This document shows, one piece after another, positions 1-8,300 of a stretch of DNA of 13,757 nucleotides (within the stretch, counting starts at the first letter, position 1; every line of letters begins with the position of its first letter). A program made the translations under genes and the position numbers. Below the pieces are notes generated by a model, which saw only the letters and a program-made list of their open reading frames with translations, was not told the DNA's origin and searched no databases. Source of the DNA: Candidatus Cloacimonadota bacterium (GTDB lineage Bacteria > Cloacimonadota > Cloacimonadia > JGIOTU-2); the NCBI GenBank assembly GCA_014382685.1, contig JACNJG010000138.1:1-13757 (forward strand), in the 5' to 3' direction.

Positions 1-83
1 TAAGAAATGGAACTCATAATCACGATTTATCGGGAGGATGTGGTTCAGAGCGATCCTTTGCTCAATTTTTTCATTCTGAACTC

Positions 84-99
84 TCCCGATGGATCGGGA
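84..99. repeat. Short palindromic unit (TCCCGA-TGGA-TCGGGA)
   Basis: The arms are perfect 6-bp inverted repeats around a 4-nt loop, and the unit could form a stable RNA or DNA hairpin. It shares its TCCCGA/TCGGGA core with the second unit at 136-151. It lies downstream of the minus-strand operon end. Confidence 0.6.
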
Positions 100-135
100 A
101 AGTCCAGCCCGAAGGGATATTTCATTTGTCATTAG

Positions 136-151
136 TCCCGACAGGTCGGGA
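136..151. repeat. Short palindromic unit (TCCCGAC-AG-GTCGGGA)
   Basis: The arms are perfect 7-bp inverted repeats around AG. The practical hairpin is 6 bp with a 4-nt loop. It lies 12 nt beyond the stop codon of the ABC exporter subunit ending at 164. Its left arm, with flanking bases TTAGTCCCGAC at 132-142, recurs in reverse orientation at 11093-11103 after the TldD/PmbA-family gene, suggesting a dispersed intergenic repeat family. Confidence 0.6.
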
Positions 152-163
152 GGATTTAGAAAT

Positions 164-2275
164 TTACTTCTCCATCCCTTTATATTGCAATTCATAAAGT
201 TTGTAATAAATTCCTCTCTGCTTGATAAGCTCTTGATGGCTGCCCTCTTCAGCGATACGACCTTTGTGTATGACAACAATCCTATCTACATTTTGTATGG
301 TAGAAAGACGGTGTGCGATGATGATCGAGGTTCGGTTTTCCATGATCTTATGCAAAGCATCCTGTATGAGCATCTCGGTTTCCGTATCAATATTGGAAGT
401 AGCTTCATCAAGCACAAAAATACTTGGATCCCCTACCAACACGCGAGCGAATGCAAGGAGTTGACGCTGACCTGCCGAAAGCACAGAGCCCCGCTCTTTT
501 GCATCAGAATCATATTTTTTTGGAAGTTTTGATATGAAACGATCGGCATTCGCAAACTTCGCTGCTTGAACGATCTGCTCTTCAGAAATATCTTTTCGGA
601 ACAACGAAATATTATCGCGGATCTTACCTGAGAAGATAAAGACATCCTGCTGAACCACACCGATATTATAACGCAATTCTTCCAAATTATAATCTTTGAT
701 CGACTTTCCATCAATAAGTATCTCACCTTTCCGGAAAGGATAAAATGAGCTAACAAGCTTCACGAGAGAGGTTTTTCCGCCGCCTGTCGAACCCACCAGT
801 GCGACTTTTTCACCTTTTGAGATTTTTAGATTTATATCCTTCAGCACCCAGTTTTCGTTCTTATATGCCATCCATACATTTCGAAATTCGATCTCACCTT
901 GCAAGCGGATCGGATGTTCGGGCAGTGCTGCATAATGCTCTTCTTTTTCATCCATAAGTTTGAAGATACGCTCCATCGCAGCCATCGCGGATTGCATCAC
1001 ATTATACTTCTGGCTCAGGTCATAGAGCGGGTCAAAGAAGCGGTGCACATAACTGATAAAAACCACCAGCACTCCCAATGACATCTTATTCTGTATGATG
1101 CTTCCGGCGCCATACCAGATGATAAGAGCTATCCCAAGGTGAACCATGACATCGATAAGGGGGCGGAATACTGCAAAAACACGCAGTTGCTTTTTTTCAG
1201 CTTCGAAATAACCCTGTGTAACATTCTCAAATTCGTTTAATTTTTTCTTCTCTTGATGGAAAAGCTGAATCGTCTGAATGCCTGAAATATTCTCACTCAA
1301 ACTTGTATTTATTTTTGCAAGACGAATTCTCACAAGCCGATAAACCTTGCGAATATCGACTTTGAACTTGAGCATGAAGAATACAACAAAGGGAAGTATC
1401 ACAAAGATAATGAGCGCCATTTTCCAGTTAATAATGAGCATCACAATAAGGATCGCCAGCATCATGAAAATATCCTGCACCAGTGTGATAAGCCCCTCGC
1501 CGAGCATTTCGGAAAGAGCATTTACATCATTCGTAATACGCGTAACAAGTCGCCCGATCGGATTCTTATCAAAGAAGGACATTGGTAATTTCTGAAGATG
1601 GTTGAAGAGCTTCATGCGGAGATCATACATAGAATGCATTGCGGCAAATTGTGTAAGATATATCTGGGCATAACTGAACACAAACCGCAGGATAAGGAAT
1701 ACAAAGAATATGATCGCCAGTGTCTTCAAACCGCTGATATCACGAGAACGAAGTATTTTTGTATCATCAATGCTGAGCTCGGATAGATTTTTCTGCTGAA
1801 TAATATAGTATTTCCCAAAGTGTTTTAGATATTCAGGATTATTTTCCGCAACCTGTGTATTTTTCTCATTTATTGGATAAGCAGCATATATCTCTTTGCT
1901 GATAAGATCATTAGTAAGGAGCATCTTAAAGTGTTTTGGCAACAATTTATCGAGATTGTAGCTGTGTAGAAGTATCTTGCCATCCTGCTGGCTTACAACG
2001 TACTTTTTATATTTTTTTGTGAAATGTTCCTGCAGTTCAGGATGATCTTCAACAGTTAGAATTTTTAAAGAAGGATTGATGTATTCATCGATAGCATATT
2101 TGGTGATGTATGGAATTGCAATTGCGAAGAAAGCAACAAGGATCAAAATGAAGAATGATATGATGAAATACACCTTGTAGGGCGTAAGGTATGCGAATAG
2201 ACGCTTTATCAATTTGGAGTCAAGCATCTTGCCGCTATCTTTTTCTTCTTCAAAAGCTGATGAATGTCCTCGCAT
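164..2275 (-). CDS. Heterodimeric ABC exporter subunit with extracytoplasmic insertion (BmrD/YheH-like)
   Basis: This 703-residue half-transporter fuses a six-helix type IV exporter domain to an ATPase. TM1 spans about 33-55 and TM2 about 183-205. Between them is an unusually long hydrophilic insertion (about 66-180) placed outside the membrane. TM3-6 lie at about 265-415. The ATPase motifs are Walker A GSTGGGKT (495-502), Q-loop Q543, signature LSAGQ (599-603), Walker B with D623 and the catalytic E624, and H-switch H655. By family knowledge, the long TM1-TM2 extracellular domain and a size near 670-700 residues mark the BmrD/YheH partner. The gene begins 1 nt after the stop of the other half (TAG-T-ATG), which implies translational coupling and a heterodimer. 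An alternative start is Met17, and no strong Shine-Dalgarno decides between them. The substrate is unknown: drug or lipid export is likely for the family, but nothing here fixes it. Confidence 0.93.
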   Translation of the reverse strand: MRGHSSAFEEEKDSGKMLDSKLIKRLFAYLTPYKVYFIISFFILILVAFFAIAIPYITKYAIDEYINPSLKILTVEDHPELQEHFTKKYKKYVVSQQDGKILLHSYNLDKLLPKHFKMLLTNDLISKEIYAAYPINEKNTQVAENNPEYLKHFGKYYIIQQKNLSELSIDDTKILRSRDISGLKTLAIIFFVFLILRFVFSYAQIYLTQFAAMHSMYDLRMKLFNHLQKLPMSFFDKNPIGRLVTRITNDVNALSEMLGEGLITLVQDIFMMLAILIVMLIINWKMALIIFVILPFVVFFMLKFKVDIRKVYRLVRIRLAKINTSLSENISGIQTIQLFHQEKKKLNEFENVTQGYFEAEKKQLRVFAVFRPLIDVMVHLGIALIIWYGAGSIIQNKMSLGVLVVFISYVHRFFDPLYDLSQKYNVMQSAMAAMERIFKLMDEKEEHYAALPEHPIRLQGEIEFRNVWMAYKNENWVLKDINLKISKGEKVALVGSTGGGKTSLVKLVSSFYPFRKGEILIDGKSIKDYNLEELRYNIGVVQQDVFIFSGKIRDNISLFRKDISEEQIVQAAKFANADRFISKLPKKYDSDAKERGSVLSAGQRQLLAFARVLVGDPSIFVLDEATSNIDTETEMLIQDALHKIMENRTSIIIAHRLSTIQNVDRIVVIHKGRIAEEGSHQELIKQRGIYYKLYELQYKGMEK

Positions 2276-2276
2276 A

Positions 2277-4022
2277 CTACATTTCCAGTTCTTCTCTTAA
2301 TTTCTGACGGTTATAAATATCGGTATAAATTCCACCCAACTCAAGCAGTGTTTCATGAGTTCCCTGCTCTACTACCTTGCCATCGTCCAGCACAACTATC
2401 TTATCTGCATGCTGCATTGTAGTAATTCTATGTGCAATTATGAGCACAGTTTTATCTTTCTGGCTAACTCGAATATTTTTTAGAATGATCTCCTCAGTTT
2501 CTGTATCTACAGAAGAAAAAGCATCGTCCAGTACAAGTATCGGAGCGTTTTTAATAAGGGCTCGGGAAAGCGCCAGACGCTGTTTCTGACCTCCTGAAAG
2601 CGAAACTCCTCTTTCTCCGACTATGGATTCAAATTCCTTCTCAAAGTCCTTTATATCATTGTAAAATTGCGAGATCTGAGTTGTTTCGATGATATCCTCA
2701 TGAGTTACGTTCTCATTTCCGAACTGAATATTCTCTTTAACTGATGAGGCAAAGAGAAAAATATCCTGAGTAACTACTGCGATTGATTTTCGGAGCGTAT
2801 CCAGCGGGATCTGATATATCTCATGGTCGTCTATATATATTTCATTTTTGGGGGGGTTGAATAAGCGGGTTAACAGTTTGATCAACGTGCTTTTTCCTTC
2901 ACCGGTTCTTCCCACTATGGCAAGAGTTTCACCTGCTTTAATGCTGATCGAAATATCTTTGAGCACAGGTATTTCTGTATCAGGATAGGTATAGTGCAGA
3001 TGTTTGAGCTTAATGTTTCCTTTAAGAAAAGTTATTGAATTGTCCACACATGGTTCATCTATGATCTCCGGCTTTTGGTTCATGATATCCTGAATTCTAT
3101 TGAGAGATGCAGTTCCACGCTGATAGAGATCCACGATCCAGCCGATCGCGATCACTGGCCATATAATGAGATGTAGATAGCTATTGAATGCAACGAATTC
3201 ACCGATCGTGATCTCCCGAAGGATTGTTTTAGTTCCGCCAATGTAGAGTGTCAGCAACATGCTTATACCGATGATCGCAAACATTGAAGGGAAGAACATA
3301 CCCCATATTTTCACCAGCTTGATATTATGATCCACAAGGTCTTCTGCAACTTTACCGACACGATCTTCATAAGCGTTTTCACGACCAAAAGATTTAATAA
3401 CGCGCACACCGGAAATGGTTTCCTGCACCCTATCTGAAAGATGTGAAAATGTATCCTGTACTTTTTTGAACAAGCGATGGAGTCTCTTGCCGAAATATAT
3501 CATAATAAAGGTTACAATAGGAAGTGGAATGATCACATATAGTGTCATTTTAAAGTTGATGTTACTCATAAGCACAAAAGAAGCGATCGTAACAAAAAAC
3601 ACATCAAAAGCAAGTACTACACCAATCCCAAAGAGCATGCGCACTGCATTAAGATCGTTGGTTGCATACGCCATGAGATCACCGGTATTATGATTCTGAA
3701 AGAAACGGGGAGACAATTTTTGCAGATGCTCATAATATTCGTTACGAATCTTCTTTTCTATCTTAAAGGAATTAGTAATAAGAAGAATTCGCCACAGGAA
3801 ACGCAGCACAGCCATAAATACAGCAAGCCCGAAAATAAATCCTGCGGATATCAAAACAGTCTTCATGGTGAAACTGGGATTGTGCAGAGAGTCGATCACG
3901 TGCTGGATGATCTTGGGTACGATCATCTGAATGGCGTCAACGATGATCAGGCAGAGCACACCAAGCGCAATGGTTTTTTTATAATGTTTAAGATAAGAGA
4001 AGATCAGCTTGAAATTTTTCAT
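2277..4022 (-). CDS. Heterodimeric ABC exporter subunit with degenerate Walker B (BmrC/YheI-like)
   Basis: This 581-residue half-transporter has TM helices at about 18-37, 56-78, 133-152, 160-177, 242-262 and 272-297, followed by an ATPase. Its motifs are Walker A GRTGEGKS (371-378), Q-loop Q419, signature LSGGQ (475-479), Walker B with D499 D500, and H531. The residue after the Walker B aspartate is Asp, not the catalytic Glu, so the site it builds with its partner should hydrolyse ATP poorly or not at all. That asymmetry is characteristic of heterodimeric exporters such as BmrCD, where BmrC is about 585 residues and carries the same Glu-to-Asp change. The partner gene follows after 1 nt, and the TPR gene precedes it by 26 nt. 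No strong Shine-Dalgarno is visible before the ATG. Confidence 0.93.
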   Translation of the reverse strand: MKNFKLIFSYLKHYKKTIALGVLCLIIVDAIQMIVPKIIQHVIDSLHNPSFTMKTVLISAGFIFGLAVFMAVLRFLWRILLITNSFKIEKKIRNEYYEHLQKLSPRFFQNHNTGDLMAYATNDLNAVRMLFGIGVVLAFDVFFVTIASFVLMSNINFKMTLYVIIPLPIVTFIMIYFGKRLHRLFKKVQDTFSHLSDRVQETISGVRVIKSFGRENAYEDRVGKVAEDLVDHNIKLVKIWGMFFPSMFAIIGISMLLTLYIGGTKTILREITIGEFVAFNSYLHLIIWPVIAIGWIVDLYQRGTASLNRIQDIMNQKPEIIDEPCVDNSITFLKGNIKLKHLHYTYPDTEIPVLKDISISIKAGETLAIVGRTGEGKSTLIKLLTRLFNPPKNEIYIDDHEIYQIPLDTLRKSIAVVTQDIFLFASSVKENIQFGNENVTHEDIIETTQISQFYNDIKDFEKEFESIVGERGVSLSGGQKQRLALSRALIKNAPILVLDDAFSSVDTETEEIILKNIRVSQKDKTVLIIAHRITTMQHADKIVVLDDGKVVEQGTHETLLELGGIYTDIYNRQKLREELEM

Positions 4023-4048
4023 AATACGAAAAGTCAGTTTCTACAGTG

Positions 4049-7000
4049 TTATGGAAGTGCGTCCAGCAATTTTTTTGCTTCTGCTCCCCAATTGGAGTTT
4101 GTGCCATAGCGTTCGATTACATTTTTATAGAACAGACGGGCTTTGTCGAATTTCTGAAGCTTTTCATATGCAATAGCAATCTTGATATTGGCATTCACAT
4201 ACCATTGATCCAGGTAGCTGTAATCATACACGATCTTGAGAAGCGCTTCAATTGACTGGTCATACTCTTTCATCCCGTAATATGATTCCCCTATCCAGTA
4301 GATGATCTCAGCTTTTACTTCGCTGTCTGTGAATTTATCCCGTATGGTTTTGAAAAGCTGTATTGCTTTTCTGTATTCCTTGTCCATGTAATAACAATAA
4401 GAGATCTCAAATATTGTTTGAGGTGTCATTTCTGGGGAACCAAAACGTTCAATAAGAATTTGATATGCTTCGATCGCAAGCATCCACTCGCCCATTGCTT
4501 TACAGGTCAGAGCAAAGTTTTCAATCGCCTGCATTGCATAAAATCCTTCTGTATCACGCTGAATTACTTTCTGATAATATTCCAGCGCATCCTGAAAATT
4601 CCCTTCGCTGAAATTCATCGAACCCAATTTAAGATACACATTGTTGGTGAGATCGGAATCAGGAAATTGTTCGAGAAGTGTCGTAAGATAGGTTTCTGCT
4701 TTTTCAAATTCCTTATTTCCAAGTTCCATGATCGCAAGCTCCAGATAGGCATCGTCAGCATATTCCGTTGAACTATAATCTTCGATCACTTCCTTAAATA
4801 ATTTTCTTGCCTTCTTCTGGTCAAGCTGCGCATAATAGATTCCCCTTTCAAGTGCAATGTGGGCTTCGATCTCATCATTATTCTTGATAACTGACTTATA
4901 ATATTTCTCAAAAGTTTCTGCTTGAGAGCGGTTCTTCTGTTTGTAATAGGCAACTATAGTATTTTCGGCAATTTTGGACCAGTTCAGATATGAAAAACTT
5001 TCAAACGGATTTTTGTAACTTTCGGTTATGTTATAAATTTTTGTATAATTTGTCAGAGCGCTGTTCATATCACCAACGAGTACATGAAGTTTGGCAAGAT
5101 ATTGAGTATCTATAAGCATCGTATCTTCTGCCACAACCTCGCTGATGATGCGTCCATATTGCAGAATTGCATAACTTAGATTGCCTTGAACTTCATAAAT
5201 TCCTGCAAGGATACGCCTATCATTATTGGTAAGCGCTTCGATTTTTATCGAAATGTCAATGGCTTCATCAAACTGCCCTTTATCAATATAGAGGTTCCGA
5301 AGCGTGCGAAGAAGTCCGTCATTTGGCGCTTTTTCGGCAAGGATAGCATAATATGTGATCGCTTTAATCGGCTCATTTAAAGTTACATAAATGGATGCAA
5401 GAAGATCCAATGCTTCAATATAGTTTTCATGAGTAGTATAATTTTGCACGTAATACTCGAAATAGACCACGCTCTGTGAATATGATTTAAGCTGAAAATA
5501 AACATATCCAACATTATAAAGCAATTCAGGATCGGCGTAGATGGTCTGCTCATCAATTTTCTGATACTGATTGCGAGCAGCGATATAACCCTCATTTTTA
5601 AGATAGAGATCTCCAAGATAGCGATATGCTTCATTTCTGATTTCAGCATTTTTTGAAAGAGAAGCAGCTTTTTGCAGGTACATGATCGTCTGCTCTTCAG
5701 ATTCTCCTGATTCCATTAGCGCTTTGCCAAGTTTAAAATAAACCTCTCCAATATATGGAAATGTATTGTAAGTATCGATGAAATTGAGAGTTAATTGTCT
5801 TAAACTCGTAACATATAGCTCGGTTCCGGGTTCGTACTTTCTTACTTTTAGTGAGATCAGATGGAATTCCGCATAAGCTTTTTCATTAATATCTTTATAA
5901 TCAGAAACGATAGTCTCGAAAATCTGTTGAGCTTGAGCGTAAAGAGATTCTGCCAGCTCATTTTTCTCATAAGTATATTTTTCAGCAAGAGTGAGATAAA
6001 GTTCACCTTTGAGTAGAAGAAGCTTGGGCTCTCGCTCAAAAAGAGGATCGCTTTCAAGCAGATCAAGTGCTTTTTGATAGTCCTTCAGATCATTGCAATA
6101 GATATCTGCAATAGATTGGATGGTTGCGATATAGTCATTGTATCGGACAAATTGTGCAAAAGTTTCAAGCATATTTTCAAGCGCCAAGCTCTCATTTTTT
6201 GCTAAGAATTGTTTTATATAAACAAGCTTACCCGATATCTCATCCCTTTCTTCAGAAGTAAGAGAAGGATTAGAAATCGCCTGAGTATAGTATTGTAGCG
6301 CAGCATCATATTGGTTTAGCTGTTCGCTGCAAAATGCGAGATTCAGAAACGCCTGTCCCCGAAGCTCGCTTTCGGGATAGGTTGTGACAATAATTTTATA
6401 GTAATTTATCGCAGCAGAATTATCCTTCAGATATTCCTGATAGAGCTGTCCAATATCGAAATAAATGGAATCCACTGCGGTAATATGAGGGTAATTTTTT
6501 ATAATATTAAGATAGGTAGAAATCGCAAGTTCGTATTCATTTTGCTGAAGATAAATGATCGCTCGAAGCTGCTGAATATTTTTTTGAATCTCAAGAGAAG
6601 CTTTTTTGATTTCTATGCTATTCAAGATATTTATTGCTTGGGTATAATTTTTTAGATGATATTGAGCATAGGCAAGCAGGTACTGAATATGAGCTGTGTA
6701 TTCGCTTGCAGGGAAATTTTGCTGAAATTCATTGCAGGTAAGTGTTGTATTTCTGTATGCACCCAGTGCAAATTGTAGGGATGCGATCCTGTCAGCTATT
6801 CTATCCTGCTGTGGATAAGTATCGAATTTGCGATAAAATTCCTTATACTGTTCCAATGAGTTTTGCCTTTCACCACTTCTTTCAAGAAGTTCTGCGTAGA
6901 GCAAAAGTAGCGATTGCTCGTATTGGCGTGGAATGGTTTCCGTAAGTCCACTTTGTAGTAATTGCAGGGCTTGTTCGGGCAATTCATTATTATAATAATA

Positions 7001-7642
7001 TTGAGATAATTCCTGTATTGCCTCCCATTTTTCGTCGGATTGAGGATAATTATCAACAATTTTCAGAAGGGTTTGTTCATACTCAGCAGGCATATTGTGA
7101 AGTTCATACACTGAAGCAAGTGAGAGCAGGATTCCCGGGATCTGAGCTTTTCCTGTAAAACTTTCAATGATATCCATAGAAACAAGAATTGCCTCATTAT
7201 ACATACCTGCATTCTTCAGAGCTGTAATGATCTTATTGAGTGATTGCAGTGCATAGGGACTTTGCGGGTAATTATAGATCAAATCCTGATAATACTGTGA
7301 TGCTTCGAAATAATTTCTGCTTTCAAAAAGACTTTCTGCAAGTTTGAAAACTGCCTGTGGATAGAGTGTTGTCTGCGGATGGTTTTCGAGAAGACGTTTG
7401 TAGGAAAAGGATGCATTGACGAACTGCTCGAGCTCCATATATGAATTGCCGAGATAGAACTGTGCTTCTTCCGCAATAGCTGAAGCAGGATATTTCTGGA
7501 TAATATCCTGAAATTTACCTATTGCCTCTTCATACAGCGTATCATCATACATTTTTTTAGCGAAGTTGAACTCTTCCTGAACATCTGCAAATAATGTTGT
7601 ACTTAGAAATATAATCGAAATTAACAAAACTAATTTTTTCAT
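4049..7642 (-). CDS. Large exported TPR-repeat protein
   Basis: The protein has 1197 residues. A Sec signal peptide begins MKKLVLLIS and has a hydrophobic core to about residue 18, with probable cleavage after Ala19 (LFA|DV). There is no lipobox Cys, so it is probably periplasmic or surface-associated, not a lipoprotein. The rest is almost entirely helical TPR-like repeats in the BamD/YbgF (Tol-Pal) style, with recurrent phrases such as YPQS, A..A.Y.LG, Y..A...Y..I and YP.S..A. I see well over twenty degenerate units and no catalytic domain. Such solenoids are usually scaffolds for envelope complexes. An upstream in-frame ATG at 7699 would overlap the ATPase gene and precede the signal peptide, so I reject it. 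The chosen ATG has GAGG 5 nt upstream. The gene lies between a small ABC ATPase (7 nt gap) and the exporter pair (26 nt gap). A link to envelope transport is inference from context. Confidence 0.88.
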   Translation of the reverse strand: MKKLVLLISIIFLSTTLFADVQEEFNFAKKMYDDTLYEEAIGKFQDIIQKYPASAIAEEAQFYLGNSYMELEQFVNASFSYKRLLENHPQTTLYPQAVFKLAESLFESRNYFEASQYYQDLIYNYPQSPYALQSLNKIITALKNAGMYNEAILVSMDIIESFTGKAQIPGILLSLASVYELHNMPAEYEQTLLKIVDNYPQSDEKWEAIQELSQYYYNNELPEQALQLLQSGLTETIPRQYEQSLLLLYAELLERSGERQNSLEQYKEFYRKFDTYPQQDRIADRIASLQFALGAYRNTTLTCNEFQQNFPASEYTAHIQYLLAYAQYHLKNYTQAINILNSIEIKKASLEIQKNIQQLRAIIYLQQNEYELAISTYLNIIKNYPHITAVDSIYFDIGQLYQEYLKDNSAAINYYKIIVTTYPESELRGQAFLNLAFCSEQLNQYDAALQYYTQAISNPSLTSEERDEISGKLVYIKQFLAKNESLALENMLETFAQFVRYNDYIATIQSIADIYCNDLKDYQKALDLLESDPLFEREPKLLLLKGELYLTLAEKYTYEKNELAESLYAQAQQIFETIVSDYKDINEKAYAEFHLISLKVRKYEPGTELYVTSLRQLTLNFIDTYNTFPYIGEVYFKLGKALMESGESEEQTIMYLQKAASLSKNAEIRNEAYRYLGDLYLKNEGYIAARNQYQKIDEQTIYADPELLYNVGYVYFQLKSYSQSVVYFEYYVQNYTTHENYIEALDLLASIYVTLNEPIKAITYYAILAEKAPNDGLLRTLRNLYIDKGQFDEAIDISIKIEALTNNDRRILAGIYEVQGNLSYAILQYGRIISEVVAEDTMLIDTQYLAKLHVLVGDMNSALTNYTKIYNITESYKNPFESFSYLNWSKIAENTIVAYYKQKNRSQAETFEKYYKSVIKNNDEIEAHIALERGIYYAQLDQKKARKLFKEVIEDYSSTEYADDAYLELAIMELGNKEFEKAETYLTTLLEQFPDSDLTNNVYLKLGSMNFSEGNFQDALEYYQKVIQRDTEGFYAMQAIENFALTCKAMGEWMLAIEAYQILIERFGSPEMTPQTIFEISYCYYMDKEYRKAIQLFKTIRDKFTDSEVKAEIIYWIGESYYGMKEYDQSIEALLKIVYDYSYLDQWYVNANIKIAIAYEKLQKFDKARLFYKNVIERYGTNSNWGAEAKKLLDALP

Positions 7643-7647
7643 AAAGA

Positions 7648-7651
7648 CCTC
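7648..7651 (-). promoter_or_regulatory. Ribosome binding site deciding the TPR gene start
   Basis: On the minus strand GAGG stands 5 nt before the ATG at 7642 and overlaps the TGA stop of the upstream ATPase gene (7650-7652). This supports the start that leaves an intact signal peptide and suggests coupled translation of the two genes. Confidence 0.7.
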
Positions 7652-8291
7652 ATTCGTACTTTGCATTAATCGGAATACTCGTATCAGCAACAGTTTCATA
7701 TAGGTCAGGATACTTGGTCAAAATTAGTATTCCTTTGTTATTTATTGATTTTATAAGATCGGAAAATATTAAACGATGCACATTCTCAAGATGGTCTGCC
7801 GGCTCGTCCAGTATCAGATATTCTGCGTCAGCAGAAAAGGAAAAAATAATTTGCAGCAAGCGGAGTTCACCAATAGATAATTCATAGATATCTCTTTTAA
7901 AATAATTCTCAACATTTACATTAAATATATCACATAACTCTTTGATATTTTGAGTGATGGCAATGTCGTTCTTTTGTAGCGTTAAAAATTTATATTCATC
8001 TTGTATTGAGGGAAATACAAACTGCTTTTCCGGTTCTTGAAACAAAAATGCTACTTTTTTACAGAATGTTTTTTCTTTCCGTAACGGAGTCTTGTCTATA
8101 AGAATTTTTCCTTTTTTGGTCTTTAGCTCACCAAAAAGAAGATTGAACAGGGTTGTCTTCCCTGAGCCGGTGCCACCATACAGGCATTTTGTTTCATTAT
8201 TACTCAGTTCGAAGCTGAAATCCTCAAAGATCAAGGAATTGGGCTTTCTATTCGCATAGGCAAAGAATATATTCTGACAAATGATACTCAT
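7650..8291 (-). CDS. Small ABC-type ATPase, EcfA/CbiO-like, with altered H-switch
   Basis: This is a 213-residue stand-alone nucleotide-binding protein with no membrane segment. Motifs are Walker A GGTGSGKT (39-46), Q-loop at Q85 in the phrase FLFQEPEKQF (recalling EcfA/CbiO cobalt- and vitamin-type ATPases), signature LSIGE (138-142) and Walker B ILDE (160-163). Two usual features are missing. The D-loop reads HLE (167-169) where most ABC proteins have xLD. The H-switch histidine position after ILILT is Lys193, followed by Tyr194. No permease or substrate-binding gene lies next to it: purA ends 9 nt upstream and the TPR gene begins 7 nt downstream. It may serve a permease encoded elsewhere or have a non-transport role. 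A Shine-Dalgarno is not evident, so translation may depend on coupling with purA. ABC membership is sure, the EcfA resemblance moderate and the partner unknown. Confidence 0.85.
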   Translation of the reverse strand: MSIICQNIFFAYANRKPNSLIFEDFSFELSNNETKCLYGGTGSGKTTLFNLLFGELKTKKGKILIDKTPLRKEKTFCKKVAFLFQEPEKQFVFPSIQDEYKFLTLQKNDIAITQNIKELCDIFNVNVENYFKRDIYELSIGELRLLQIIFSFSADAEYLILDEPADHLENVHRLIFSDLIKSINNKGILILTKYPDLYETVADTSIPINAKYE

Positions 8292-8300
8292 GTAGGATTT

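Larger units (their letters stand above)
1..163. other. Non-coding end of the ABC exporter operon, rich in palindromic units
   Basis: I see no convincing gene in this stretch. It holds two clear hairpin palindromes (84-99 and 136-151) and partial relatives of them: the string TCGGGAGGAT occurs at about 30-39 and again at 146-155, and GCCCGAAGGGAT lies near 108-119. It lies immediately downstream of the last minus-strand exporter gene, so the hairpins would sit in the 3' untranslated region of the operon transcript. They are not followed by a U-run on either strand, so they are not ordinary intrinsic terminators. They may stabilise the 3' end or be dispersed intergenic repeats. Confidence 0.6.

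Noticed and set aside
84..151. Palindromes as intrinsic terminators of the minus-strand operon.
   Set aside because: On the minus strand neither stem is followed by a run of U. The AAAAAA tract further along has the wrong base for a terminator.
89..532. Plus-strand open frame of 147 codons overlapping the exporter gene end.
   Set aside because: It runs antisense through the conserved ATPase domain and the intergenic palindromes, with no recognisable domain. It is a shadow frame.
7643..7699. Upstream ATG at 7699 as the start of the TPR protein.
   Set aside because: It would put 19 residues ahead of a clear signal peptide and overlap the ATPase gene, while the ATG at 7642 has a well-spaced GAGG.
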